This document shows, piece by piece, positions 1 through 7,727 of a stretch of DNA of 64,000 nucleotides (position 1 is the stretch's first letter; every line of letters starts with the position of its first letter). The notes below the pieces were generated by a model. It saw nothing but the letters and a program-made list of their open reading frames with translations, was not told where the DNA came from and did no database searches. Source of the DNA: Paraburkholderia sp. CNPSo 3274 (lineage in GTDB: Bacteria > Pseudomonadota > Gammaproteobacteria > Burkholderiales > Burkholderiaceae); assembly GCF_024206475.1 (NCBI RefSeq), contig NZ_JAMBPR010000009.1, forward strand, positions 62,001-126,000. Reading direction: 5' to 3'. Both the position numbers and the translations under genes were made by a program.

Positions 1-567
1 GTGTGGAGCTGGCTGCCGAGCTTTTTGAACCGCTACTACGGCATGGCCACGGGCAAAGCGGCCGGAACCGCCGCGCTGTTCGTGCTGGTGACGGGTGTTG
101 GCATGGTGGTGTGCGGCAACCTCGCGGACCGCTTCAGCAAGGATAACGGCGCGCGGAAATGGAGCATCGCCATCGCGTACTGCCTGATCTGCTTCGCTTT
201 GCTCACGGTCGGCTTGCGCATGCCGACGGGCCCGGCGCAGCTGGTTCTGATCGGCGCGGCCATGTTCTTCTGCGCAGGCGCGGCGGGCCCCTCGGGCGCG
301 ATGGTGGCGAACCTCACGCCGCCTTCGATCCACGCCTCGGCGTTCGCCACGCTGACGCTGGCGAACAACCTGCTCGGTCTTGCGCCTGCCGCGGTGCTCA
401 CCGGCATCGCCGCCGACCATATCGGCCTGCTTGGCGCGCTGCAGCTCGTACCGTTCGCGCCGCTCGTAGCGGCAGCTGTTTTCCTGATCGGCAAGCGCAA
501 CTACGCCGTCGATCTGGATCGTGTGAACGCACTGCGCGAAGAAGCCGGTGGCCGCGCACAACGATGA
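1..567 (+). CDS. MFS transporter, C-terminal part (5' end outside window)
   Basis: This is the C-terminal half of a major facilitator superfamily carrier in the inner membrane. About five hydrophobic helices are visible, with a polar cytoplasmic loop containing a DRFSK segment typical of the MFS loop motif, and a hydrophilic tail after GKRNY. At 188 residues it is under half of a normal 400-450 residue MFS protein. The reading frame is open at base 1, so the GTG there is probably internal. It lies about 75 bp upstream of a quinone oxidoreductase on the same strand and probably opens a catabolic operon as the substrate importer. The substrate cannot be told from this fragment. Confidence 0.85.
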   Translation: MWSWLPSFLNRYYGMATGKAAGTAALFVLVTGVGMVVCGNLADRFSKDNGARKWSIAIAYCLICFALLTVGLRMPTGPAQLVLIGAAMFFCAGAAGPSGAMVANLTPPSIHASAFATLTLANNLLGLAPAAVLTGIAADHIGLLGALQLVPFAPLVAAAVFLIGKRNYAVDLDRVNALREEAGGRAQR

Positions 568-592
568 ATTTGAACAGGCAGTTTGAGTCAGC

Positions 593-611
593 TTGACTGA
601 GTCTCAGTCAA
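593..611. promoter_or_regulatory. Perfect 8-bp inverted repeat between MFS and oxidoreductase genes
   Basis: TTGACTGA at 593-600 and TCAGTCAA at 604-611 form a perfect palindrome around a 3-base centre, 30 bases before the next start codon. There is no T tract, so it looks more like an operator or an intercistronic mRNA hairpin than a terminator. No regulator gene is adjacent. Confidence 0.4.
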
Positions 612-641
612 TGCGTTTGAGTAAAGGATAGGAGATTGAAC

Positions 642-1622
642 ATGGCGAAAGCAGTGCGCTTCCACGAAACCGGCGGTCCCGAAGTCTTGCGCTACGAGAG
701 CGTCGAAGTGGGCGACCCCGGCCCCGGACAGGTCCGCCTGCGCCATGAGGCAGTCGGCCTGAATTTCGCGGATACCTACTTCCGCTCCGGCCTGTACCCC
801 GTTCCGCTGCCTGCTGGCATGGGTGTGGAAGCCGCGGGCGTGGTCGAGGACGTGGGCCCCGAAGTGAGCAACGTCGCGGTGGGCGACCGCGTGACCTACA
901 CCGGTTTCATCAACACGCTCGGCGCGTACAGCACCGAACGCCTGATTCCGGCGGCCCCGCTCATCAAGCTGCCCGACGCGATTACGTGCGAAACGGCGGC
1001 TGGCATGACCATGCGAGGCCTCACTTCTTCGTACCTCATGCGCCGCATTCACGATTTCAAGGCCGGCGACACGATCCTGCTGCATGCAGCGGCAGGCGGT
1101 GTCGGTCTGATCGTCTCGCAGTGGGCGAAGCTGCTGGGCCTCACGGTGATCGGCACGGTGTCGAACGAGGCGAAGGGCGAAGTGGCGCACGCGCATGGTT
1201 GCGACCACATCATTTACTACGGCCGCGAAGATGTCGCGAAGCGCGTGCGCGAACTGACGAACGGCGTGGGCGTGAACGTGGTGTTCGACAGCGTGGGCAA
1301 GGATACCTTCGAGGCGTCGCTCGACTCGCTCAAGCGCCGCGGCCTGATGGTTTGCGTCGGCACGGCTTCCGGTCCGATTCCGCCGTTCAATCCGCAGATT
1401 CTCGCGATGAAAGGCTCGCTCTATCTCACGCGCCCGGCGCTGGCGGACTATATCGCCGACCCCGCGGAGAAGAACGCGCTTGCCGGCGAGCTTTTCGGGC
1501 ATGTCGCCGCAGGCCGCATCAAGATCGAACTGAACCAGCGTTACGCGCTGGAAGACGCGGTGCAGGCGCATCGCGACCTCGAAGCACGCAAGACGACGGG
1601 GTCGTCGGTCTTCGTCATCTGA
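642..1622 (+). CDS. Quinone oxidoreductase, medium-chain (zinc-independent) reductase family
   Basis: This is a cytosolic NADPH:quinone reductase of the MDR superfamily (Qor type). The N-terminal GroES-like fold carries the family signature around GPEVLRYESVEVGDPGPGQV, and the Rossmann domain carries the nucleotide-binding stretch HAAAGGVG near residue 150. Structural zinc cysteines are absent, as expected for quinone reductases. The length of 326 residues is normal. The ATG at 642 is chosen because GGAG lies 7 bases upstream; a TTG two codons earlier would leave no ribosome site. The stop is 10 bp before the dioxygenase gene, so the two are cotranscribed. The physiological substrate is unknown. 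Confidence 0.9.
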   Translation: MAKAVRFHETGGPEVLRYESVEVGDPGPGQVRLRHEAVGLNFADTYFRSGLYPVPLPAGMGVEAAGVVEDVGPEVSNVAVGDRVTYTGFINTLGAYSTERLIPAAPLIKLPDAITCETAAGMTMRGLTSSYLMRRIHDFKAGDTILLHAAAGGVGLIVSQWAKLLGLTVIGTVSNEAKGEVAHAHGCDHIIYYGREDVAKRVRELTNGVGVNVVFDSVGKDTFEASLDSLKRRGLMVCVGTASGPIPPFNPQILAMKGSLYLTRPALADYIADPAEKNALAGELFGHVAAGRIKIELNQRYALEDAVQAHRDLEARKTTGSSVFVI

Positions 1623-1632
1623 GGAGCGCAGC

Positions 1633-2481
1633 ATGAAAGTCGAACAACTGACTTATGCCATCGGCGCGGAACTGACCGGCGTGAATCTCGCCGATGCCGT
1701 TCACGACGACGGGCTCTTTGCCGAGATTCGCGCGGCGCTGCTCAAGCACCGCGTCCTGTTCCTGCGCGATCAGAACATCACGCGCACCGAACACGTGGCG
1801 TTTGCGCGCCGCTTCGGCGAGCTGGAGGACCATCCGGTTGCGGGCAGCGACCCTGACCATCCGGGCCTCGTGCGCATCTACAAGAACCCGGACCAGCCCA
1901 ACGACCGCTACGAAAACGCGTGGCACGCGGACGCCACCTGGCGCGAGGCGCCGCAGTTCGGCGCGGTGCTGCGCTGCGTGGAGTGCCCGCCCGTGGGCGG
2001 CGACACGATGTGGGCGAACATGGTGCTCGCCTACGAGAAGCTGCCGGAACACGTGAAGGCGACGATCGCCGGGCTGTATGCGCGTCACAGCATCGAGGCG
2101 AGCTTTGGCGCGGCCATGCCGATCGAGAAACGCCATGCCTTGAAGGCGCAGTTTCCCGATGCGGAACACCCGGTGGTGCGCACGCATCCTGAGACCGGCG
2201 AAAAAGTGCTGTTCGTGAGCGCGTTCGCGACGCACTTCACGAACTATCACACGCCCGAGCGCGTGCGCTTTGGGCAGGACGCCAATCCGGGCGCGGGCGA
2301 CCTGCTGCGCTATCTCGTGAGCCAGGCCTATATTCCGGAGTACCAGGTGCGCTGGCGCTGGAAGCCGAACAGCATCGCGATCTGGGACAACCGCAGCACC
2401 CAGCACTATGCGGTGATGGACTACCCGCCGTGCCACCGCAAGATGGAACGCGCCGGCATTGTCGGCGACAAGCCGTACTGA
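1633..2481 (+). CDS. TauD/TfdA-family Fe(II)/2-oxoglutarate dioxygenase
   Basis: This 282-residue protein is a taurine dioxygenase family enzyme. It couples oxidative decarboxylation of 2-oxoglutarate to hydroxylation of a substrate, often an alkyl sulfonate, sulfate ester or aryloxyacetate. The iron facial triad is visible as H98 and D100 in WHADATW and H258 in STQHYAV, and an arginine for 2-oxoglutarate binding lies near residue 269-273. The family motif HPVVRTHPETGEK is at 179-191. It follows the quinone reductase by 10 bp. The substrate is unknown; the neighbouring ligase and Rieske ferredoxin suggest degradation of an organic acid or aromatic side chain. Confidence 0.92.
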   Translation: MKVEQLTYAIGAELTGVNLADAVHDDGLFAEIRAALLKHRVLFLRDQNITRTEHVAFARRFGELEDHPVAGSDPDHPGLVRIYKNPDQPNDRYENAWHADATWREAPQFGAVLRCVECPPVGGDTMWANMVLAYEKLPEHVKATIAGLYARHSIEASFGAAMPIEKRHALKAQFPDAEHPVVRTHPETGEKVLFVSAFATHFTNYHTPERVRFGQDANPGAGDLLRYLVSQAYIPEYQVRWRWKPNSIAIWDNRSTQHYAVMDYPPCHRKMERAGIVGDKPY

Positions 2482-2503
2482 AGCGCGCTGGAGACCATAA
2501 CAA

Positions 2504-3064
2504 ATGACGCTGAAGACCACACCGACCATCCTGATGGTTCCGGGGTTGCGCGACCACGTGGCGGAGCACTGGCAAACGCTGCTGCAGCAAAAGCTGCCCA
2601 ACGCGGCTTCGGTGCCGCCGCTCGAGCACGACAAGCTCAGCTGCGCAGCGCGCGTGGCCGCGCTCGACGCGGCGCTCGCGAAGATTGACGGTCCCGTCAT
2701 TCTCGTGGCGCATAGCGCGGGCGTGATGATCACGGTGCATTGGGCGCAGCAGCACAGCCGCAAGATTCACGGCGCGTTGCTCGCCGCGCCGGCCGACCTC
2801 GAAACGCCGCTCCCGCCGGGTTACCCGGCATTCGATGCACTAGTCGAGCACGGCTGGAACCCGATTCCGCGCAAGCCGCTGCCGTTCCCGAGCATCGTGG
2901 GCGCGAGCCGCAACGATCCGCTCGCGCGCTTCGAGCGCGTGGAAGTCATGGCGAAAGACTGGGGCAGCAGCCTCGTCGACCTGGGCGAAGTCGGTCATCT
3001 GAATCCCGCGGCGGGTTTTGGCGAATGGCCCATGGCGGAGATGTTGATTCATGAACTTGTCTGA
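2504..3064 (+). CDS. RBBP9/YdeN-family serine hydrolase
   Basis: This is a small alpha/beta hydrolase of 186 residues. The nucleophile elbow is AHSAG with Ser71, the N-terminal oxyanion strand reads MVPGL, and the catalytic His lies in GEVGHLN near the C-terminus, as in the RBBP9/YdeN family. Members are small cytosolic esterases with mostly unknown substrates. The end overlaps the next gene by 14 bases, so translation is probably coupled. It may cleave an ester or lactone intermediate of the operon's pathway, but that is inference. Confidence 0.85.
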   Translation: MTLKTTPTILMVPGLRDHVAEHWQTLLQQKLPNAASVPPLEHDKLSCAARVAALDAALAKIDGPVILVAHSAGVMITVHWAQQHSRKIHGALLAAPADLETPLPPGYPAFDALVEHGWNPIPRKPLPFPSIVGASRNDPLARFERVEVMAKDWGSSLVDLGEVGHLNPAAGFGEWPMAEMLIHELV

Positions 3065-3761
3065 TCAAAAGTGGGCGGCGCAGGCGAGTCGCGACGCAGG
3101 TGAACCGGCTGTGCTGACGATCGAAGCCTTCTTCGATTTCATCTGCCCGTGGTGCCTGATCGGCAAGCGCAATCTGGACGCAGCGGTCGCGCGTTTCGCG
3201 AGTTCGCGGCCCGACGTGCGCGTGCGCGTGCAGTGGCGCTCGCACCAACTGCTGCCGTGGACGCCGCTCGAAGGCTTGCCGTATCAGGCGTTCTACCGCG
3301 ACCGCCTGGGCAGCGCCGAAGCGCTAGCCGCACGGCGTGCGCAAGTGCAGCGCGCGGGGCGCGACGCGGGTGTCGAGTTCGCATTCGAACGCATCGAGGT
3401 GATGCCGAACACCGCGGCCGCACACGACCTCGTCACGTTTGCCGCTAGCCGCGGCACGCGCGAACAGAGTGCGGCGCTGATCGACCGCGTGTTCAAGGCC
3501 TACTTCATGGAAGGCCAGAACATCGGCGATTACGCGGTGCTCGAGCGTCTGGGTCTTGAGTGCGGCCTCGAACGCGAGAACCTGGCGGCGCACTTTGCCG
3601 CATCAGAACGCCTCGCGGACCCGACAGGTCAGCGCGTTCCCTACGCCGACCCGCAGGTGAACGGCGTGCCGTATTTCGTGTTCAACACGGGTTATTCGCT
3701 CTCGGGCGTGTATTCGCCGGTGGCGATGGCCGGCACGATGGCGCTGGCGCTCGCACACTGA
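3051..3761 (+). CDS. DsbA-family oxidoreductase, FrnE-like
   Basis: This 236-residue thioredoxin-fold protein belongs to the DsbA/FrnE/2-hydroxychromene-2-carboxylate isomerase superfamily. The active site is C32-P-W-C35, followed by LIGKRN, which is characteristic of FrnE-like proteins. The conserved cis-proline region appears as NGVPYFVF near the C-terminus. There is no signal peptide, so it is probably cytosolic, as FrnE proteins are. The gene overlaps the upstream hydrolase by 14 bases. It could act as a thiol oxidoreductase or isomerase on a glutathione-linked intermediate. Confidence 0.88.
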   Translation: MNLSDQKWAAQASRDAGEPAVLTIEAFFDFICPWCLIGKRNLDAAVARFASSRPDVRVRVQWRSHQLLPWTPLEGLPYQAFYRDRLGSAEALAARRAQVQRAGRDAGVEFAFERIEVMPNTAAAHDLVTFAASRGTREQSAALIDRVFKAYFMEGQNIGDYAVLERLGLECGLERENLAAHFAASERLADPTGQRVPYADPQVNGVPYFVFNTGYSLSGVYSPVAMAGTMALALAH

Positions 3762-3793
3762 GGCGAGCTGAAGGAAGTCGAGGGGGAGCGGGA

Positions 3794-4126
3794 ATGACAC
3801 GTGAAGTACCGGTCGGCATGGCCGACGAACTTGCGCCGGGCCAGCGTAAGCTGGTTTTCGTCGATGGCCGCAGCATCGTTCTGTTCAATATCGAAGGACA
3901 GATGCACGCGATCGACAATTCGTGCCCGCACAACGGCGCCTCGCTCGCGAGCGGCGCGCTCGAAGGATGCATGTTGCGCTGCCCGGCGCATGGACTGCGC
4001 TTCGACGTGCGCAGCGGCTGTATGCCGGGCGCGGGCGGACTGAAACTCACGACGTTTCCTGTGCGGACCGCGGAAGGAAAGCTGCTGGTGAATGTTATGG
4101 AAGCGTCGGCTTCCAGCCAGACATAG
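3794..4126 (+). CDS. Rieske [2Fe-2S] ferredoxin
   Basis: This 110-residue protein is a single Rieske domain. The cluster ligands are C44-P-H46 and C63-x-x-H66, in SCPHNGASL and LRCPAHGLRFD. Such small ferredoxins pass electrons to ring-hydroxylating or other oxygenases, or serve in nitrite reductase-like complexes. The ATG at 3794 is preceded by a GGGGGAGCGGGA ribosome site; the frame is open further upstream but that part overlaps the preceding gene without homology. No oxygenase large subunit lies in the operon, so its partner may be elsewhere. Confidence 0.9.
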   Translation: MTREVPVGMADELAPGQRKLVFVDGRSIVLFNIEGQMHAIDNSCPHNGASLASGALEGCMLRCPAHGLRFDVRSGCMPGAGGLKLTTFPVRTAEGKLLVNVMEASASSQT

Positions 4127-4186
4127 CCGCGCGGCAGGGCAGTTCAACAACCGCACACGAACAACGTTTACTTAGGATCGCAAACC

Positions 4187-5818
4187 ATGCAAGGTCTGAT
4201 GATGGAGCAACCGCTCCTGGTTGCTTCACTGCTCAAGCATGCAGAACGCCATCACGGCGCGCGGGAAATCGTCTCGCGCCGCGTGGAAGGCGACATTCAC
4301 CGCTACCGCTATCAGGATCTCGCGCAGCGCGCGCGCCGCATGGCGAATGCGCTGTCGAGCCTCGTCATCGCGCCGGGCGAGCGCGTGGGGACGCTGGCAT
4401 GGAATGGCTACCGGCACATGGAGCTGTACTTCGCGGTATCGGGTTCGGGCGCCGTGCTGCATACGCTGAATCCCCGGCTCCACGCCGATCAGCTCGTGTA
4501 CATCATCGAGCATGCGCAGGACCGCGTGATCTTCTTCGATCTCACGTTCCTGCCGCTCATCGAAAGCGTCGCGGAGCGCGTGACGTGCCCGAGATTTTTC
4601 GTCGCCATGACCGATCGCGCGCATATGCCGCGCCACCATAGCCTTGGATCGAGACTCCTCTGCTATGAGGACCTGGTCGACAATCACAAGGACGATTTCG
4701 AATGGCCGCTGCTCGATGAAAACAGCGCCTCGTCGCTCTGCTATACGTCGGGTACGACTGGCAATCCGAAAGGCGTCCTCTATAGCCACCGCTCGACGCT
4801 GCTGCACACCTACGCGGCGGCGCTGCCCGATGCGCTGAACTGCTCGGCGCGCGACGCGATCCTGCCGGTGGTGCCGATGTTCCATGTGAATGCGTGGGGC
4901 CTGCCGTACATCGCCTGTATGACCGGTGCGAAGCTCGTGTTTCCGGGCCCGGCGCTGGATGGCGAGTCGCTGTATCAACTGATCGAGGCAGAGCAGGTCA
5001 CGCTTTCGGCTGGCGTGCCGACTGTCTGGCAAGGCCTGCTTTCGCACGTCGAATCGGTAGCGGGTTCGTTCTCCTCCATGCGCCGCTCGGTCATCGGTGG
5101 CGCGCCCTGCCCGAGCGCGATGACCCAGGCGTTCCAGAAGCGCCATCGCGTCGACGTGCTGCACGCGTGGGGCATGACGGAGCTGAGCCCGGTTGGCACG
5201 GTTTGCAGCTTCAAGGCGCATCAGACCGAGCTGGCGGAAGATGAGCGCTACGCGCTGCAGGCGAAGCAGGGACGCTCGGTGTTCGGCATCGACATGAAGA
5301 TCGTCGACGTTGCGGGCAGGGAACTGCCGTGGGACGGCAATGCTGCCGGCGACCTGCAGGTGCGCGGCCACTGGGTCGCGAGCGAATACTTCGGCGGCGA
5401 CTACGCTTCGCCGCTGCAGGACGGCTGGTTCCCGACCGGCGACGTGGCGAAGATCGATGCCGACGGCTTCATGCAGATCGTGGATCGCAGCAAGGACGTC
5501 ATCAAGTCGGGCGGCGAATGGATCAGTTCCGCCGACATTGAAAACGTCGCGAGCCTGCACCCCGAAGTCGCGACGGCAGTGTGCATTGCGGCGCGCCACC
5601 CGAAGTGGGACGAGCGGCCGCTCTTGTTGATCGTGAAGAAGGCGGGCAGCGCGCTCGAAGCCGACGACCTGCTCACGTTCTTCGACGGCCGCGTGGCGAA
5701 GTGGTGGAAGCCCGATGCCGTGCTGTTCGTCGATGCCGTGCCGATCGGTGCAACGGGCAAGGTGCTCAAGAACCTGCTGCGCGACCAATACGGCGGTCAC
5801 TACTTGCAAGCTGGTTAA
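4187..5818 (+). CDS. AMP-dependent acyl-CoA synthetase (fatty-acid-CoA ligase family)
   Basis: This is a 543-residue ANL-superfamily ligase that activates a carboxylic acid to its acyl-AMP and then its CoA thioester. The P-loop motif YTSGTTGNPKG lies at about 186-196, followed by the adenine-binding WGMTELSP motif, the hinge TGDVAKID, and the C-terminal catalytic lysine in PIGATGKVLKN. Length and motif spacing are those of medium- or long-chain acyl-CoA synthetases. It ends the catabolic operon and provides the CoA ester for beta-oxidation. The chain type it accepts is not decidable from sequence. Confidence 0.93.
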   Translation: MQGLMMEQPLLVASLLKHAERHHGAREIVSRRVEGDIHRYRYQDLAQRARRMANALSSLVIAPGERVGTLAWNGYRHMELYFAVSGSGAVLHTLNPRLHADQLVYIIEHAQDRVIFFDLTFLPLIESVAERVTCPRFFVAMTDRAHMPRHHSLGSRLLCYEDLVDNHKDDFEWPLLDENSASSLCYTSGTTGNPKGVLYSHRSTLLHTYAAALPDALNCSARDAILPVVPMFHVNAWGLPYIACMTGAKLVFPGPALDGESLYQLIEAEQVTLSAGVPTVWQGLLSHVESVAGSFSSMRRSVIGGAPCPSAMTQAFQKRHRVDVLHAWGMTELSPVGTVCSFKAHQTELAEDERYALQAKQGRSVFGIDMKIVDVAGRELPWDGNAAGDLQVRGHWVASEYFGGDYASPLQDGWFPTGDVAKIDADGFMQIVDRSKDVIKSGGEWISSADIENVASLHPEVATAVCIAARHPKWDERPLLLIVKKAGSALEADDLLTFFDGRVAKWWKPDAVLFVDAVPIGATGKVLKNLLRDQYGGHYLQAG

Positions 5819-5840
5819 GGCCCCTGGTCACAGGGTTTCA

Positions 5841-5882
5841 TTCAGGCAATACCCTTCAGGTAGTACCCATCAGGCAACAACA
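5841..5882. repeat. Three imperfect 14-bp tandem repeats upstream of porin
   Basis: TTCAGGCAATACCC (5841-5854), TTCAGGTAGTACCC (5855-5868) and ATCAGGCAACAACA (5869-5882) are head-to-tail. They lie 46 bases before the porin start, in its promoter or leader. A 6-bp GC hairpin, GCCGGG/CCCGGC, follows at 5889-5904. Regularly phased copies suggest either regulator binding or simple replication slippage. Confidence 0.45.
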
Positions 5883-5927
5883 AAAGGTGCCGGGACCACC
5901 CGGCGACCACACACACGGAGAGAGGCA

Positions 5928-7079
5928 ATGAAATTGAAGTTCGGCAGCGTGGCAGCACTGGTCCTGTTCGCCAGCGCGGCGCATGCGCAATCGTCGGTCA
6001 CGCTTTATGGCGTGGTTGATACCGGTGTGCTGTACCAGAGCACTTCGGCGGCAAGCTTTTCGGGGACCGCCAAGAATCTGGGGAGCGTCTGGCAACTTAA
6101 GGACGGCGGCATCTTTTCGAGCATCTGGGGTTTGAAGGGGACCGAGGACATCGGCGGCGGCTACAAGATCAACTTCAAGCTGCAAGGGTCGTTCACGTCG
6201 AATAACGGCAAGCCGGGCCTGTCCGATACGCCGGGCGTGACTGCGCTGTTCAACCAGATCACGACCATCGGCGGATCGGGTTGGTTCGGGACGATCGACG
6301 CGGGCCGGCAGATCATCCCGATGATCTACGCGATGGCGGACACCGATGTACGCGGCGCCCAGTACTTCGGCAGTATTCTCACCGCATGGCTGGGCCTCAA
6401 TCAGGCGGCCGGCTGGCCGGGCACGAGCACGAACGCGCCGATCGGCGCGCTTTATGACAGCAACGCGATCGTCTATAACTCGCCGAAATTCTATGGTGCT
6501 TCGCTCGCGCTGGAGTACGCGCCGGGTGGCGTGCCGGGGCAGTTCCAGGGCGGCACGCGCGAGTCGGCCGTGCTCAAGTACTCGAACTACGGCCTGAACC
6601 TGGCCGGGGTCTACTACAGCGGGCACGACACCAACCCGTACGCGGGCACCTATCCGACGACGCCGGCCGCACCGGCGACAGGCCGCAACAACAACAATTT
6701 CTACTACGTCGGCGCGATGTACACGATCAGCGGATTCTCGATATCCGGCTCGTTCAGTTCGTCCAACGCGTCCAGCTTGTTCACCAAAGCGACCTATAAC
6801 TTCGAAATGATCTCGGCCGGCCTGGGTTACCAGTTCAGCCCGGTCTTCAAGGTCACTTCGGGCTACTACTATTTGAAGGACCGCAACAACTCGGCGAACC
6901 ACTCGAGCGAAGTCGCCGTGGGCGCCGAATACAACCTCTCGAAGGCGACCAAGGCTTATGCTCAGGTCGGCTACGTCAGCAACAAGGGGACCATGAACCA
7001 GACGATCATCTACGGTGCGCCGGTCGCGCCGGGCCAATCGACGACGGCGGCGATGGTGGGTATTCGTCACGCGTTCTGA
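5928..7079 (+). CDS. Gram-negative general porin (OmpC-like)
   Basis: This is a 383-residue outer-membrane trimeric porin of the betaproteobacterial type. The signal peptide ends at AAHAQ, after which the mature N-terminus SSVTLYGVVDTGV is the hallmark of the family. The sequence continues with alternating beta strands, including WGLKGTEDIGGGY, and ends in the C-terminal aromatic signature IRHAF needed for Bam-dependent insertion. The ATG at 5928 follows GGAGAGAGGCA; the longer open frame upstream runs into the ligase gene. It probably admits the substrate of the preceding operon. Confidence 0.95.
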   Translation: MKLKFGSVAALVLFASAAHAQSSVTLYGVVDTGVLYQSTSAASFSGTAKNLGSVWQLKDGGIFSSIWGLKGTEDIGGGYKINFKLQGSFTSNNGKPGLSDTPGVTALFNQITTIGGSGWFGTIDAGRQIIPMIYAMADTDVRGAQYFGSILTAWLGLNQAAGWPGTSTNAPIGALYDSNAIVYNSPKFYGASLALEYAPGGVPGQFQGGTRESAVLKYSNYGLNLAGVYYSGHDTNPYAGTYPTTPAAPATGRNNNNFYYVGAMYTISGFSISGSFSSSNASSLFTKATYNFEMISAGLGYQFSPVFKVTSGYYYLKDRNNSANHSSEVAVGAEYNLSKATKAYAQVGYVSNKGTMNQTIIYGAPVAPGQSTTAAMVGIRHAF

Positions 7080-7112
7080 TCCTCATAAACTCAAGAAGAA
7101 GCGGAGCAATTT

Positions 7113-7490
7113 ATGAAGAAGACCACGGTAGCTGGATTGGCGATCGCGACGCTCGTCGCGGCGGCTTCCATGAGTGCGTGGGCGCAGGGAGACGCGAGCA
7201 CGCCTGGGGGGGCGCAGGCGGCGTCGGCGACGGCGGCCCCCACGGCGGTTCCCACGGAAAGGCAGGCGAATCGCGCCATGCGCCGCAAAGTGTATGCGGC
7301 CATCGGCAAGGACAAGTCAATCGACGCGGGCAACATCAGCGTGCGCGCCAAAGGTGGCGCGATTACGCTGAACGGGACCGTTTCGGACACCGCGCAGATC
7401 GCCAGGGTCGAGGAGATCGCGAAGGGCGTTCCCGGCGTGACGTCGGTGACCAACAAGCTGACAGTCAAGAAGTCTTTCGGCGGCATGTGA
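7113..7490 (+). CDS. BON-domain periplasmic protein
   Basis: This is a 125-residue exported protein. The signal peptide ends near SAWAQ, followed by an Ala/Thr-rich linker. The C-terminal 65 residues form one BON domain, recognisable from DAGNISVRAKGGAITLNGTV and the GVTSVTNKL strand. BON domains bind membranes or phospholipids and occur in osmotic-stress proteins such as OsmY, which has two copies; this protein has one. It starts 33 bp after the porin and is probably cotranscribed with it. Confidence 0.9.
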   Translation: MKKTTVAGLAIATLVAAASMSAWAQGDASTPGGAQAASATAAPTAVPTERQANRAMRRKVYAAIGKDKSIDAGNISVRAKGGAITLNGTVSDTAQIARVEEIAKGVPGVTSVTNKLTVKKSFGGM

Positions 7491-7499
7491 GCCGCCACA

Positions 7500-7727
7500 A
7501 GAGGCGCGGAGTGCGGTGAGGTCGGTAGTCCCCCCGGTCGCGCCGGGCTTCGCCCAGCAGCACGGAGGTGGATTCCAGTCGACCTCTTGCTGTTACTCCG
7601 GATTGCTAATAACAGTCCGGAGCGTCGATCGGGCTCGTGTGCAGGCGCGAGTCTGGAGGCGTGAGTTCGACGTTAGAGTCGGAGCGTTTTATCGCCGTTT
7701 CGCGGGTGCGGAACGGCGATTTTTTTA
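7500..7727 (+). other. Structured non-coding stretch, candidate small RNA or long 3' UTR
   Basis: No credible gene lies between the BON gene and the DUF2182 gene. The stretch contains successive hairpins: CCCGG/CCGGG near 7532, GAGGT/ACCTC near 7565-7586, a perfect CTCCGGA/TCCGGAG pair (7596-7602 with 7616-7622), and a rho-independent terminator at its end. A terminator 200 bases after the BON stop fits an independent small RNA or an unusually long processed 3' UTR. No convincing promoter was found. Confidence 0.35.
7692..7726 (+). terminator. Rho-independent terminator, rightward
   Basis: TCGCCGTT (7692-7699) pairs perfectly with AACGGCGA (7712-7719) and is followed by seven Ts. The opposite strand has no U tract, so it works rightward. 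Its T tract overlaps the stop codon of the converging DUF2182 gene. Confidence 0.8.

Noticed and set aside
588..1634. Long minus-strand open frame opposite the quinone oxidoreductase
   Set aside because: Arg/His-rich composition with no family motif; it is the antisense shadow of a GC-rich real gene.
4226..5809. 527-codon minus-strand open frame opposite the acyl-CoA ligase
   Set aside because: Its composition is typical of antisense frames in high-GC DNA, while the plus strand has all ligase motifs.
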